From: Acidovorax delafieldii
Lineage (GTDB): Bacteria; Pseudomonadota; Gammaproteobacteria; Burkholderiales; Burkholderiaceae_C
Assembly (NCBI RefSeq): GCF_007993815.1
Contig: NZ_VJWE01000016.1
Location: 124,001 to 188,000 of the forward strand
Length of the DNA stretch: 64,000 bases
Reading direction: 5' to 3'
Shown here: piece after piece, positions 8,792-17,382 of the stretch
Layout: each line of letters opens with the position of its first letter
How positions within the stretch are numbered: the stretch's first letter is position 1
Position numbers and translations under genes: made by a program
Notes under the pieces: model-generated
Database searches by the model: none
Told to the model about the DNA's origin: nothing
Seen by the model: only the letters and a program-made list of their open reading frames with translations

Positions 8792-9364
8792 TCAAGCCCT
8801 GTGGTCTGCCACGGGCACCCACACCACGCTACGGTTCGCGCACTCCACTTCGTCCGGCGGCTGCCACAGGTCGCTGGCCAGCTCAAAGATGTGCGGTGGC
8901 ACCACCATCGAGAACGTGGCGCCCTGCTCGGCATTGCGCCGCAACACGCGCGCGCGCCGCACCTCGCGCGGTGCGTCCAGCACATACACCACCATGGCAT
9001 CGGCCCATGGCCCCATGCGGGCGTAAAACGCATCGCGCTGGTGCTGCTGGATCAGTCCCACCTCCAGCACCACGTCGCCACCCGCGTGCAGCACGGCCTC
9101 GGCCGTCTTCCAGATCTGCGCCAGACAGCGCAGCGTGCGGGGCACGTACCAGGCCATTACATCGGCACCGGGCTGACCAGGTCGGTCGGCTGAAAACAGC
9201 GTGGCCATCCAGTCGTCCAGGTTCAGCGGGACGGCGCGGTGCAGGTACACCAGCTGGCGGGCAAAGGTGGACTTGCCTGCGCCCACGGGGCCGATGACCA
9301 GGTGAACGCGAGGGCCTGTGCGGGCAACGGCTGCGACGGCGGCGTGGCTTGAAGCGGTATGCAT
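8792..9364 (-). CDS. P-loop NTPase / kinase-like protein (AAA_33 type)
   Basis: The 190-residue protein has a Walker A motif GPVGAGKS at residues 25-32 and a following LNLDDWMATLF segment. A central hydrophobic strand DVVLEVGL and a C-terminal AREVRRARVLRRNAEQG lid-like region complete the picture, as in small zeta-toxin or chloramphenicol-phosphotransferase-like kinases. The substrate is unknown. The ATG at 9364 is chosen because an in-frame extension to 9484 would run through two terminator hairpins. Those hairpins lie in its leader, so read-through or an unseen promoter at 9365-9388 must drive it. Confidence 0.75.
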   Translation of the reverse strand: MHTASSHAAVAAVARTGPRVHLVIGPVGAGKSTFARQLVYLHRAVPLNLDDWMATLFSADRPGQPGADVMAWYVPRTLRCLAQIWKTAEAVLHAGGDVVLEVGLIQQHQRDAFYARMGPWADAMVVYVLDAPREVRRARVLRRNAEQGATFSMVVPPHIFELASDLWQPPDEVECANRSVVWVPVADHRA

Positions 9365-9378
9365 GAGAAAGGGCTCCC

Positions 9379-9418
9379 AAAAAAGCAAAAAGCCCTCCCT
9401 GCAAGCAGAGAGAGCTTT
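9379..9418 (-). terminator. Intrinsic terminator in the leader of the P-loop gene (proximal)
   Basis: On the minus strand a 12-bp stem (AAAGCTCTCTCT / AGGGAGGGCTTT) with loop GCTTGC is followed by T-rich DNA (TTTTTGCTTTTTT). Two pairs are G-U only in the minus-strand RNA and would be C-A mismatches in plus-strand RNA, which fixes the direction. Confidence 0.75.
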
Positions 9419-9432
9419 CCATGCGACGGACG

Positions 9433-9464
9433 AAAAAAAGCCCTCGACAGTGGTGGAGGGCTTT
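9433..9464 (-). terminator. Intrinsic terminator upstream of the P-loop gene (distal)
   Basis: On the minus strand AAAGCCCTC and GAGGGCTTT form a 9-bp stem around a 10-base loop, followed by a run of T. It lies 15 bases from the next terminator, with almost the same outer stem (AAAGC.CTC). Confidence 0.75.
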
Positions 9465-9537
9465 GCGGTTCGCTCCGATCTCAAGGATCAGATGCGAGGT
9501 GGGCAGTGTAGGCGGCCAGTACGGGCTGCGTCAATCT

Positions 9538-9574
9538 GGCGCTGTTCCTGTACGCAAAGGTCTGGAACAGCGCC
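9538..9574. promoter_or_regulatory. Perfect 11-bp inverted repeat, spacer 15
   Basis: GGCGCTGTTCC (9538-9548) is exactly complementary to GGAACAGCGCC (9564-9574). It lies 19 bases past the end of the flavoprotein gene. There is no T tract, so it is either a 3-prime RNA hairpin protecting that mRNA or a protein-binding site for the unit that follows. Confidence 0.5.
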
Positions 9575-9592
9575 CTTGGCCCTGCACAACTT

Positions 9593-10564
9593 TCAGCCGC
9601 CAAACACCAGCGCCTGGTGCGCCCCCACGCCCGCCAGAACGCCTTCGGCCGAGGCCAGCGTGGCGTTGTGCCGCATCAGGGTCAGGTCGCCCGCTGCATA
9701 CACGCCGAGCACGGTGGTCATCTTGTTGGCATCGGTGCGGATGTAAGGGCCCATGGGCCCTTCGTCGAACGCGCAGCCCAGTTGCTCGGCCAGCGGGCTG
9801 GCGGGGCGGGTAGTCGCGGCCACGTACAGCGCAGCCAGCGGCACCACACGCGCATTGCCGCCACCGGTGGGCTGCAGCCGCACGCCCTGCAGCGCCTGGC
9901 CGGGGCCTTCCAGCGCGGCGATGGGTGCGGGCTCGATGGTGATGCCCAGCGCCAGCAGCCGCGCGCGCTCGGTGCTCTCCAGCGTGGTGTCGCCGTTCAG
10001 GAAGAGGGTGGTCGGGCCCCAGTCGGCAATCAGCTGCGCGTGCATGGCCGATCCTGCCGAGTGGTACAGCACGCCCAGCCGCTGGCCCGCAAACTCGTAG
10101 CCGTGGCAGTACGGGCAGTGCAGCACCGATGCACCCCAGCGCTCACGAAGGCCTGCAATCTCGGGCAAACCATCCTGCACCCCAAAGGCCAGCACCAGCT
10201 TGTGGGCCTCCATGGTGGCGCCATCGTCCAGCACCACTTCAAACCCGTTCTCGGGCGACCCCGCACTGTGCTGCGGCTTGGCAGACACCACCGTGCCCTG
10301 CCGCAACGTCACCGTGGGGTAGGCCGCCAGCTTGCGCCGCGCCTGTTCGATCATCGCCAGCGGCGGCTCGCCGTCTTGGCCAAAGAAGCCGTGCGACGCC
10401 GCCGCAAACCGGTTGCGCGGCTGGCCCGCATCCACCACACACACCCGCCGCCGGGCGCGCGCCAAATGCATTGCGGCCGACAGGCCCGCAAAGCTGCCGC
10501 CCACCACGATCACGTCAAACGCCTGGGTGGCTGTCGTTGTCATCAATGCTGCTGCCGTCGCCAT
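9593..10564 (-). CDS. NAD(P)/FAD-dependent oxidoreductase, thioredoxin-reductase-like
   Basis: The 323-residue protein has an FAD-binding dinucleotide fold (FDVIVVGGSFAGLSAA, residues 16-31), an NAD(P) domain and a CPYC pair at Cys150/Cys153 in the position of the thioredoxin-reductase redox cysteines. A C-terminal VYAAGDL FAD motif is also present. Family members reduce thioredoxin-like partners or other disulfides. The ATG at 10564 has a good AAGGAGATTTCTC ribosome site and overlaps the 3-prime end of the Rrf2 gene by 50 bases, so the two are coupled and the Rrf2 protein is its likely regulator. Confidence 0.87.
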   Translation of the reverse strand: MATAAALMTTTATQAFDVIVVGGSFAGLSAAMHLARARRRVCVVDAGQPRNRFAAASHGFFGQDGEPPLAMIEQARRKLAAYPTVTLRQGTVVSAKPQHSAGSPENGFEVVLDDGATMEAHKLVLAFGVQDGLPEIAGLRERWGASVLHCPYCHGYEFAGQRLGVLYHSAGSAMHAQLIADWGPTTLFLNGDTTLESTERARLLALGITIEPAPIAALEGPGQALQGVRLQPTGGGNARVVPLAALYVAATTRPASPLAEQLGCAFDEGPMGPYIRTDANKMTTVLGVYAAGDLTLMRHNATLASAEGVLAGVGAHQALVFGG

Positions 10565-11015
10565 GAGAAATCTCCTTGTGCCCGTGGCACCCGGCCACCA
10601 TGCGTTCATGAAACTCGGCCGACAGCTGCGCCAGCGTCACCGCACCCAGCCGCGCCAGCAGCGCCTCTTCGGCCGCCTGATAGGCGTCAGTCAGCGCGCG
10701 GTTTACCGCTTGTTCGACGATGCAGCCGGGGCTCTCCACCCTGTTGCCCACGGCCAGCAGCGTGGGCGCGCCCAGCGCCTCGTAGATGTCGCGCAGCGTG
10801 ATGTCGGTGAGCGGGCACGACAGAACCCACCCCCCGCCATGCCCCTTGGCCGACGTCACAAAGCCCGCATAGCGCAGCCCCGCCATCAGGCGGCGCACCA
10901 CCACCGGGTTGGTCCGCATGGCCTGCGCCATCGCCTCCGACGTGGCGGGCCCCTCCATCTCTGCCATGTGCAGCAGCGCGTGGAGAACGTTGGAAAGTCG
11001 GCTGTCTCGTTTCAT
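10515..11015 (-). CDS. Rrf2-family transcriptional regulator
   Basis: The 166-residue protein has the Rrf2 winged helix (SNVLHALLHMAEME, then NPVVVRRLMAGLRYAGFVTS at about residues 36-55 and the wing KGHGGGWVL). Cysteines are at residues 67, 98 and near 141, not in the IscR three-cysteine arrangement, so it may sense redox or nitrosative stress through single thiols; this is inference. It is co-transcribed with, and overlaps, the thioredoxin-reductase-like gene. A 12-bp palindrome (11009-11020) spans its start codon and could be an autoregulatory site. Confidence 0.9.
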   Translation of the reverse strand: MKRDSRLSNVLHALLHMAEMEGPATSEAMAQAMRTNPVVVRRLMAGLRYAGFVTSAKGHGGGWVLSCPLTDITLRDIYEALGAPTLLAVGNRVESPGCIVEQAVNRALTDAYQAAEEALLARLGAVTLAQLSAEFHERMVAGCHGHKEISHGDGSSIDDNDSHPGV

Positions 11016-11020
11016 GAAAC
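11009..11020. promoter_or_regulatory. Perfect palindrome over the Rrf2 start codon
   Basis: GTTTCATGAAAC is a perfect 12-bp palindrome that contains the ATG of the Rrf2 gene. It could be a repressor site or a coincidence of coding sequence. Confidence 0.35.
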
Positions 11021-11074
11021 ATTAAAAGTTGCGTGATGGTAGCATGCGCTGAAAAGCCGCGCTTAGAGTACAGG

Positions 11075-11140
11075 TTGCTATTAATTGAGTAGCTGCTACC
11101 GCATATTGCACCAACGCTTGCGGCTCATTTGACTCAAAAC
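11075..11140 (+). repeat. Dispersed two-hairpin repeat, copy 2
   Basis: It reads GCTATTAATTGAGTAGCTGC, then TACCGCATATTGCA, then CGGCTCATTTGACTCAAAA. All blocks of the family are present in order, with some substitutions. It lies between the Rrf2 gene and the methyltransferase gene. Confidence 0.75.
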
Positions 11141-11208
11141 ATGCGTCCATGGGCCGCCACGCGCCAGTGAGGCCCTCCCGCCAGCACCACCGTCACACCA
11201 CCCGCCAC

Positions 11209-11937
11209 ATGACCCACCCCCACACCCCATCCGCCTTCACCGACCCCGCCGCCGTCGCCCGCTACGCCGAAGGCCCGCGCCGCAACGTGCCCGGCTACGA
11301 CGGCCTGCTGCGCATGTCGCGCATCCTGCTGGCCGAGCGCGTGCCCGCCCACGGCCGCGTGCTGGTGGTGGGCGCAGGCGGCGGGCTGGAGCTGGAGGAC
11401 ATGGCGCTGGCGCACCCCGGCTGGCGCTTTGACGGCGTGGACCCCAGCCAGCCCATGCTGGACCTGGCGGCGCAGCGGCTGCAAAGCGCGGGTGTATCGG
11501 GCGACCGCGTGGCGCTGTACCACGGCTATGTGCAGACCGCACCGGCCGGGCCGTTTGATGGCGCTACGTGCCTGCTGACTTTGCACTTTGTGCCGCGCGA
11601 GGAGCGCGTGCCCACGCTGGTAGAGATCCGGCGGCGTTTGAAGCCCGGCGCGCCGCTGGTGGTGGCGCATCTGAGCGTGGCGGATGGTGCAGGCCCCGGA
11701 GGCGATGGCGGGGCAGGTGAGCGCGATCTGTGGCTGTCGCGCTATGCCGCGTTTCAGGTGGCGTCCGGCGTGGCGCTAGAGCATGCGGCCAGGGCGCGGG
11801 ACAAGGTGGCTGCGGAGCTGGCGGTGCTGACGCCGGAGGAGGATGAGGCTGTTTTGCGGGAGGCGGGGTTTGGCGATGTGCGGATGTTTTATATGGGGTT
11901 TGCGTTTAGGGGGTGGGTTGCGCGTGTTGGTTCATGA
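11209..11937 (+). CDS. Class I SAM-dependent methyltransferase
   Basis: The 242-residue protein has the AdoMet-binding motif VLVVGAGGGLELED (glycines at about 55-59), an acidic residue in DGVDPSQPML (motif II) and CLLTLHFVPREER as post-motif. This is a Rossmann-fold methyltransferase of the Methyltransf_25 type. The acceptor is unknown. The ATG at 11209 is preferred over the in-frame 11149, because family similarity begins after it. It ends 25 bases before the convergent AT-rich cassette. Confidence 0.85.
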   Translation: MTHPHTPSAFTDPAAVARYAEGPRRNVPGYDGLLRMSRILLAERVPAHGRVLVVGAGGGLELEDMALAHPGWRFDGVDPSQPMLDLAAQRLQSAGVSGDRVALYHGYVQTAPAGPFDGATCLLTLHFVPREERVPTLVEIRRRLKPGAPLVVAHLSVADGAGPGGDGGAGERDLWLSRYAAFQVASGVALEHAARARDKVAAELAVLTPEEDEAVLREAGFGDVRMFYMGFAFRGWVARVGS

Positions 11938-11962
11938 CATCGAATCTAGCTAAAACGGCGAT

Positions 11963-12523
11963 TTACAGAGAAAATTTCCATGCTGAATCTAATTTCGATT
12001 GTTGTGAAAATTGTTCGTATTTTTTTGCAAATTCTGAAAATAAGAACCAATGATTTTCATCAAAATTCAGGCCTCGGCGAAAATTCTGCCCATTGAATGC
12101 GCAGTTTGCGTAATACCCAAACATATATTGACATGCATCAGCATCGAGCATTCCTGAGCGAATTAATAATTCGACCTCTTCAATGAATACTGCGAATTTT
12201 CTATTTCTCTCCCAGCATTCTTCGCCTGCTAAACGGGGGTCATCGCCGTCGAGATACTGAAGCACAATCTTCAGATCTTCGTCATCGAATAGGCGGCGAT
12301 GTTGATCTAAAAAGAATTTTACTCTTTCAAGCTTATGGCTTTTCTCTGCCTGGTCACGAACCGTGGATTTGTCTATAAAGTATTTGATCAAGGCGCCAAT
12401 GGCGACGCATAACGTAATTAATATTCCCAGCGATTGCCAAGTGGCAGACCATTCTGCCATTGTCATGCATTTTTCGAGCAATGGCGGTTTAATGGATGCG
12501 CAAAATAATGCTTCGTCAGCCAT
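11963..12523 (-). CDS. Membrane-anchored protein of unknown function (second gene of AT-rich cassette)
   Basis: The 186-residue protein has one transmembrane helix (about residues 30-50, SLGILITLCVAIGALIKYFI) and a cytoplasmic helical domain. That domain has conserved-looking features: RRLFDDEDLKIVLQYLD, ERNRKFAVFIEEVELLIRSG, and aromatic residues in MFGYY and HWFLF. It resembles small DUF4760-like membrane proteins, but I am not certain of the family. Its ATG overlaps the end of the upstream gene (12516-12523), implying translational coupling. Base composition and codon use are clearly AT-richer than the flanking genes, consistent with recent acquisition. Confidence 0.7.
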   Translation of the reverse strand: MADEALFCASIKPPLLEKCMTMAEWSATWQSLGILITLCVAIGALIKYFIDKSTVRDQAEKSHKLERVKFFLDQHRRLFDDEDLKIVLQYLDGDDPRLAGEECWERNRKFAVFIEEVELLIRSGMLDADACQYMFGYYANCAFNGQNFRRGLNFDENHWFLFSEFAKKYEQFSQQSKLDSAWKFSL

Positions 12524-13349
12524 GAGGTAACTCGCTAATTCCTTCTACGGTAACTCGCTTCACTTGATCACGACTTCCCGTCACTGCGTATACACCGAAA
12601 AGACGCTGACCACCTTCTCTTAGCCCAGCAACAGCGGCTTCTCTCATCGATTCTGCAGCCTGCAAGTGTGCATGGTGCCCTGGGCCCAAAATATCTTTAA
12701 TAAAAAATGGAACAGTTCGCTCGTACTTTTTAAAGTAAGCGCGCCCCCTCCCTGTGAGGATGTTGTACTTGGTGACATTGCCTACCAAGTATTCCAGATC
12801 CGGGCTCTTATTTGATACGGAAATGTAGTCCAACGTATCGCGATTGAATACTAATTTTTCGCCAACTTTTGGGCGGACGATTTTAACTGTTTGAGCGCTT
12901 TTTGACCAGATTGGGCGGTGCACTTCCAAAAGGTGCGTCTCGATATTTGATGCAATGTCGTCAAATATAAAAGGTTCTTCTGAGTTCAAATGCGTACCCC
13001 AGGGGGTGGTCGGGTCGTAGTTGACACCTGCGGTCACAGCCATTGACAAAGATAAATAGTCCCAGAATCGAGAGACGATTACGCTGCTGCCATGGTGTGC
13101 AATGGCTTTTTCGCCAAACGAGATATCCATCTGTAGCTCGAAGCAGCCCTTTTTGGCGGCGGTTAATGTTGTGCTGAAGTCATTTCTTATCGGAACACGA
13201 TTTCGGACTTCATTATCATGAACAAATGCATGTCCTACGATATTTAGCGAAACAGCGAATCCTTCGAGCACTGCCGCAGCGTCCACCAAGTCCAGTTCCC
13301 CGTCATCGGCCTGATTACCTTCAATTTGTAGCCAAATTCCAGCTCTCAC
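12516..13349 (-). CDS. Two-domain protein of unknown function (first gene of AT-rich cassette)
   Basis: The 277-residue protein starts at GTG 13349 behind GAGGGAG; a longer GTG start at 13394 is possible but lacks a ribosome site. The N-terminal part (AGIWLQIEGNQADDGELDLV, then LEGFAVSLNIVGHAF) has alternating strand pattern and resembles proteins found beside defence or mobile genes. A C-terminal part (about residues 195-240, YLVGNVTKYNILTGRGRAYF then RTVPFFI) looks like a small beta-barrel. I cannot name a function. Its strong compositional difference from neighbours and its overlap with a membrane-anchored partner suggest a horizontally acquired two-component system. Confidence 0.7.
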   Translation of the reverse strand: MRAGIWLQIEGNQADDGELDLVDAAAVLEGFAVSLNIVGHAFVHDNEVRNRVPIRNDFSTTLTAAKKGCFELQMDISFGEKAIAHHGSSVIVSRFWDYLSLSMAVTAGVNYDPTTPWGTHLNSEEPFIFDDIASNIETHLLEVHRPIWSKSAQTVKIVRPKVGEKLVFNRDTLDYISVSNKSPDLEYLVGNVTKYNILTGRGRAYFKKYERTVPFFIKDILGPGHHAHLQAAESMREAAVAGLREGGQRLFGVYAVTGSRDQVKRVTVEGISELPHG

Positions 13350-13457
13350 AGTATTTTTCTCCCTCGTCGACAAAACTGTATCGAACGGTAGCACGATGTG
13401 CGCCGCGCTTCCAGCACGAATCGCAGCCTTCGCCAGCGGTCAATTCGATCTAAATTA

Positions 13458-13501
13458 GGCCAAAGTTCAGTCTTGCCCGGCCAAAGTAGACCGCATAGCA
13501 T
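13458..13501 (+). promoter_or_regulatory. Candidate promoter and operator of the ROK regulator / sugar operon
   Basis: A sigma-70-like TTGCCC (13473-13478), 17-base spacer and TAGCAT (13496-13501) precede the ROK gene by about 60 bases. The 9-bp direct repeat GGCCAAAGT occurs at 13458-13466 and 13479-13487, two helical turns apart, flanking the -35 box. This would suit an autoregulatory site. Confidence 0.4.
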
Positions 13502-13559
13502 CCCTGTCAAGCACCCATCCCCATAAGGTGCTGCACAAAAACATGACAGGAGACAAGCC

Positions 13560-14798
13560 TTGCCATCCACCCGCTGGAGTCACTGCGGCGCCGAAGACCT
13601 GAGCGTCTTGCAGACCATCTTCTGGTCCGCTGGCGCGTCGCGCAATGCGCTGGCGCAGCGCCTGGCGTATTCCAAGAGCAAGGCCAACGCCATGGTGGCG
13701 GCGTTGCTGGATGAAGGGCTGCTCGACGAGGTGGGCCTGCAAGAATCCTCTGGCGGCCGGCGGGCCGAAACCCTTCGATTAAGCGAAACCCTGGGCGTGG
13801 TGATTGGCGCCGACCTGGGCGCCACCAGCATGCAAGTGGCGGTGATGCGGCCCGACATGACGGTGCTGGCGCGGCACCGCGAGCCCATTGATGTGCGCCA
13901 GGGGCCGGGCGTGATCCTGGCGCGGGTGCGGGGGCTGATGCGCGAGCTGCTGGCGCGCTGCGGGCTGGCACCCAATCAGGTCATTGCCATTGGCATGGGC
14001 GTGCCGGGGCCGGTGGATTTTGAAAGCGGGCAGCTCGTTAACCCGCCGCTGATGCCCGACTGGGACGGCTTTTCGATCCGCGACTACCTGCGCGAGGCGT
14101 TTGCCGCGCCGGTGTTTGTGGACAACGACGTGAACCTGATGGCGCTGGGCGAGATGTACCGGCTGCAGCGCAATCTGCCCAACTTCTTGGTCATCAAGGT
14201 GGGCACCGGCATTGGCTGCGGGATTGTGTGCCACGGGCAGGTGTACCGGGGCGCCAATGGCTCGGCGGGTGATGTGGGCCACATCTGTGTGGACCAGCAC
14301 GGCCCGCGCTGCCACTGCGGCAACCAGGGCTGTGTGGAGGCGATGGCCGCAGCGCCCGCCATGGCGCGCATGGCGATGGAGGCCGCGCAGCGCGGCGAAA
14401 GCGCGCTGCTGGCTGAGCGGCTGCAAAGCACCGGCACGCTGACGATTGAAGACGTGGCTCAGGCCAGCCGCACGGGCGATGTGGCGGCCAACGCGATCAT
14501 CCAGCGCGCGGGCAGCCTGGTGGGGCAGATGCTGGCGTCCATCGTCAACTTCTTCAACCCGTCGCATGTGTTCATTGCGGGGCGGGTGACGGACATGGGG
14601 CCGCTGTTCCTCGCGTCGGTGCGGCAGAGCGTGTACCACCGGTCGCTGGCGCTGTCGACGCGGCACCTGGAGATTCAATACGCGCCGCTGGCCGACGATG
14701 CCGGTGTGGTGGGCGCAGGCGTGCTGGCGATGCAGGAGAGCCTGTCGCGTTCGGGCTCTGTAACGGCTGTGGGCGTTGGTGTGGGGGCAGCGCGATGA
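13560..14798 (+). CDS. ROK-family transcriptional regulator (NagC/XylR type)
   Basis: The 412-residue protein has an N-terminal winged helix (about residues 10-70), an ATP-binding DLGATS motif at 85-90 and the ROK zinc motif CHCGNQGCVE near 249-257, preceded by GDVGHICV. It starts with TTG at 13560 behind AGGAGACAAGCC. ROK regulators repress sugar genes and release DNA on binding a sugar or sugar phosphate. Its last 4 bases overlap the ABC ATPase gene, so it heads the sugar operon it probably controls. Confidence 0.9.
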   Translation: MPSTRWSHCGAEDLSVLQTIFWSAGASRNALAQRLAYSKSKANAMVAALLDEGLLDEVGLQESSGGRRAETLRLSETLGVVIGADLGATSMQVAVMRPDMTVLARHREPIDVRQGPGVILARVRGLMRELLARCGLAPNQVIAIGMGVPGPVDFESGQLVNPPLMPDWDGFSIRDYLREAFAAPVFVDNDVNLMALGEMYRLQRNLPNFLVIKVGTGIGCGIVCHGQVYRGANGSAGDVGHICVDQHGPRCHCGNQGCVEAMAAAPAMARMAMEAAQRGESALLAERLQSTGTLTIEDVAQASRTGDVAANAIIQRAGSLVGQMLASIVNFFNPSHVFIAGRVTDMGPLFLASVRQSVYHRSLALSTRHLEIQYAPLADDAGVVGAGVLAMQESLSRSGSVTAVGVGVGAAR

Positions 14799-16285
14799 GC
14801 GTCGCTGTCGAGTTCCGCAACGTCACCAAGGAGTTTGGCCCGGTGCGCGTGCTGCACGGGGTGGGCTTTGCGCTGCAGCCGGGCCGCGTCTATGGCCTGC
14901 TGGGCGAGAACGGCGCGGGCAAGTCCACGCTGATGAAAATTTTGGCCGGGTACGAGAGCCCGACCACCGGCGAGGTGGTGGTGGACGGCGCGGTGCGTGC
15001 CCCGGGCGGCGGATCGCGCGCGGCCGAGGCGCAGGGCATTGTGCTCATCCACCAGGAGTTCAACCTGGCGGACGACCTGACGATTGCGCAGAACATCTTC
15101 TTGGGCCACGAGATCAAGAAGGGCCCCTTCCTCGACGACAAGGCGATGCGCGAGAAAACGCGCGCTGCTTTGGCACAGGTGGGCCTGCCGCTGGACCCCG
15201 ACACGCGCGTGAAGAAGCTCATCGTGGCTGAAAAGCAGCTGGTGGAGATTGCCCGCGCGCTGGCCCGCAATGCGCGCTTGCTCATCATGGACGAGCCCAC
15301 CGCCACGCTGACCCCGGGCGAGACGGAGCGCCTGTTCACGCTGATGGCCGGGCTCAAGGCTGCGGGCGTGACCATCATCTACATATCGCACAAGCTTGAC
15401 GAAGTGGAGCGCACCACGGACGAGGTGGTGGTGATGCGCGACGGCCTGCTGGTGGCGCGCGAGCCCACGGCCAGCGTCACCCGGCGGCAGATGGCCAACC
15501 TGATGGTGGGCCGCGAGCTGGCCGATTTGTTCCCGCCCAAGCTGCCTGCGCCTGCGGGTGGAGAGCCCGCCATTCAGGTGCGTGGCCTCTCGGTGCCGGG
15601 CTGGGCCGAGGATGTGAGCTTTGACGTGCGGCGCGGCGAGATTCTGGGCTTTGCCGGGCTGGTGGGCGCTGGCCGCACCGAACTGTTCGAGGGCCTGCTG
15701 GGCCTGCGCGCGCGCTCGGCCGGTACGGTGGAGCTGGCAGGCAAGCCGGTGAATTTGAAAAGCCCGCGCGATGCGGCCCGCCACGGCCTGACCTACCTAA
15801 GCGAAGACCGCAAGGGCAAGGGCCTGCACGTGCACTTCAGCCTGCGGCCCAACCTGACGCTGATGGCGCTGGAGCGCTATGCCAAGCCCTGGCTCGACCC
15901 GGCGGCCGAGCAGGCTGCGCTGCGCGATGCGGTGCAGGAGTTCGGCATCCGCACCGGGTCGCTGGAGGTGCGCGCGTCGTCGCTGTCGGGCGGCAACCAG
16001 CAGAAGCTGGCGCTGGCCAAGGTGCTGCACCCCGGCCCCAGCGTGGTGGTGCTGGACGAGCCCACGCGCGGCGTGGACGTGGGCGCCAAGCGCGAGATTT
16101 ATCACCTGGTGCAGCGCCTGGCAGAGCAGGGGCTTGCTGTTGTGGTGATCTCGTCAGAACTGATGGAGCTGATCGGCCTGTGCCACCGCGTGGCGGTGAT
16201 GCGCGCCGGGCGGCTGCAGACCACGCTGCAAGAGCCCCATTTGACCGAAGAGGAGTTGATTGCACATGCCACAGGTACCCGCTGA
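14795..16285 (+). CDS. Sugar ABC transporter ATP-binding protein (RbsA-like, two ATPase domains)
   Basis: The 496-residue protein contains two ABC ATPase domains as in RbsA/XylG/MglA. The first has Walker [10 protein letters not shown] (37-45) and Walker [13 protein letters not shown]. The second has the usual degenerate Walker [10 protein letters not shown], the signature [13 protein letters not shown] near residue 397 and [13 protein letters not shown]. It energises uptake with the permease and binding protein encoded next. It overlaps the ROK gene by 4 bases and the permease gene by about 20. Confidence 0.95.
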   Translation: MSVAVEFRNVTKEFGPVRVLHGVGFALQPGRVYGLLGENGAGKSTLMKILAGYESPTTGEVVVDGAVRAPGGGSRAAEAQGIVLIHQEFNLADDLTIAQNIFLGHEIKKGPFLDDKAMREKTRAALAQVGLPLDPDTRVKKLIVAEKQLVEIARALARNARLLIMDEPTATLTPGETERLFTLMAGLKAAGVTIIYISHKLDEVERTTDEVVVMRDGLLVAREPTASVTRRQMANLMVGRELADLFPPKLPAPAGGEPAIQVRGLSVPGWAEDVSFDVRRGEILGFAGLVGAGRTELFEGLLGLRARSAGTVELAGKPVNLKSPRDAARHGLTYLSEDRKGKGLHVHFSLRPNLTLMALERYAKPWLDPAAEQAALRDAVQEFGIRTGSLEVRASSLSGGNQQKLALAKVLHPGPSVVVLDEPTRGVDVGAKREIYHLVQRLAEQGLAVVVISSELMELIGLCHRVAVMRAGRLQTTLQEPHLTEEELIAHATGTR

Positions 16286-17282
16286 AAACGCCACTACTGC
16301 AGCGGGCCGCCACGGCGGCGCCACGGCCTGGTGGGGCAAGTTGCACGGGCTGGGCCCGGTCATCGGCTTGGTGCTGCTGTGCATTGCGGGCACGCTGCTC
16401 AACAGCAACTTCGCCACCTACGACAACGTGATGAACGTGCTCACGCGCACCGCCTTCATCGGCATCATCGCGGTGGGCATGTGCTTCGTCATCATCTCGG
16501 GCGGCATCGACCTGTCGGTGGGGTCGATGGCGGCGCTGATCGCAGGCTCGGTCATCTTGTTCATGAACGCCATGGCACCCGTGCTGGGCTCGCCCATGGC
16601 GGCCGTGGTGGTGGGCATGCTGCTGGCGGTTGTGCTGGGCGCAGTGTTCGGGCTGGTGCACGGCTTGCTCATTACCAAGGGACGCATCGAGCCCTTCATC
16701 GTCACGCTGGGCACGCTGGGCATCTTCCGCGCGTACCTCACGTATTTTTCGAACGGCGGGGCCATCACGCTGGAGAACGACCTGTCGGACATCTACAGCC
16801 CGGTGTACTACGCCAATCTGCTTGGGGTGCCGATTCCGGTGTGGATCTTCCTGCTGGTGGCTGTCATCGGCGGCGTCATCCTGAACCGCACGGCCTATGG
16901 CCGCTATGTGCAGGCCATCGGCTCCAACGAACAGGTGGCGCAGTACGCGGCGGTGGATGTACACAAGATCAAGATCCTGACGTACATGCTGCTCGGTGTG
17001 TGCGTGGGCATTGCCACGCTGCTGTATGTGCCGCGCCTGGGGTCCGCATCGCCCACCACGGGGCTTCTGTGGGAGCTGGAGGCGATTGCCGCCGTCATCG
17101 TGGGCGGCACGGTGTTGAAGGGCGGGGCGGGCAGCATCACCGGCACGGTGGTGGGGGCGATTCTGCTGTCGGTCATCAGCAACATCCTCAACCTCACCAG
17201 CATCATCAGCGTGTACCTGAATGCGGCGGTGCAAGGCTTCGTGATCATCGCGGTTGCCTTCATGCAGCGCGGAAAACGGTGA
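16266..17282 (+). CDS. Sugar ABC transporter permease (RbsC-like)
   Basis: The 338-residue integral membrane protein has 8-10 predicted helices and the BPD_transp_2 family pattern: [20 protein letters not shown] (start of the conserved loop), [31 protein letters not shown] and the ending [16 protein letters not shown]. The start ATG at 16266 lies inside the ATPase gene and follows GAGGAG. It forms the membrane channel with RbsA-like and RbsB-like partners. Confidence 0.94.
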   Translation: MPQVPAENATTAAGRHGGATAWWGKLHGLGPVIGLVLLCIAGTLLNSNFATYDNVMNVLTRTAFIGIIAVGMCFVIISGGIDLSVGSMAALIAGSVILFMNAMAPVLGSPMAAVVVGMLLAVVLGAVFGLVHGLLITKGRIEPFIVTLGTLGIFRAYLTYFSNGGAITLENDLSDIYSPVYYANLLGVPIPVWIFLLVAVIGGVILNRTAYGRYVQAIGSNEQVAQYAAVDVHKIKILTYMLLGVCVGIATLLYVPRLGSASPTTGLLWELEAIAAVIVGGTVLKGGAGSITGTVVGAILLSVISNILNLTSIISVYLNAAVQGFVIIAVAFMQRGKR

Positions 17283-17382
17283 TCAATTTTCGGGATTGGT
17301 TTTCTCGGTACGTCGTTTGACTTTCGTGTTCCCCAGCCGGCCAGCTTCCATGGCCATATTCCAAAGCAACAGGAGACAACGC

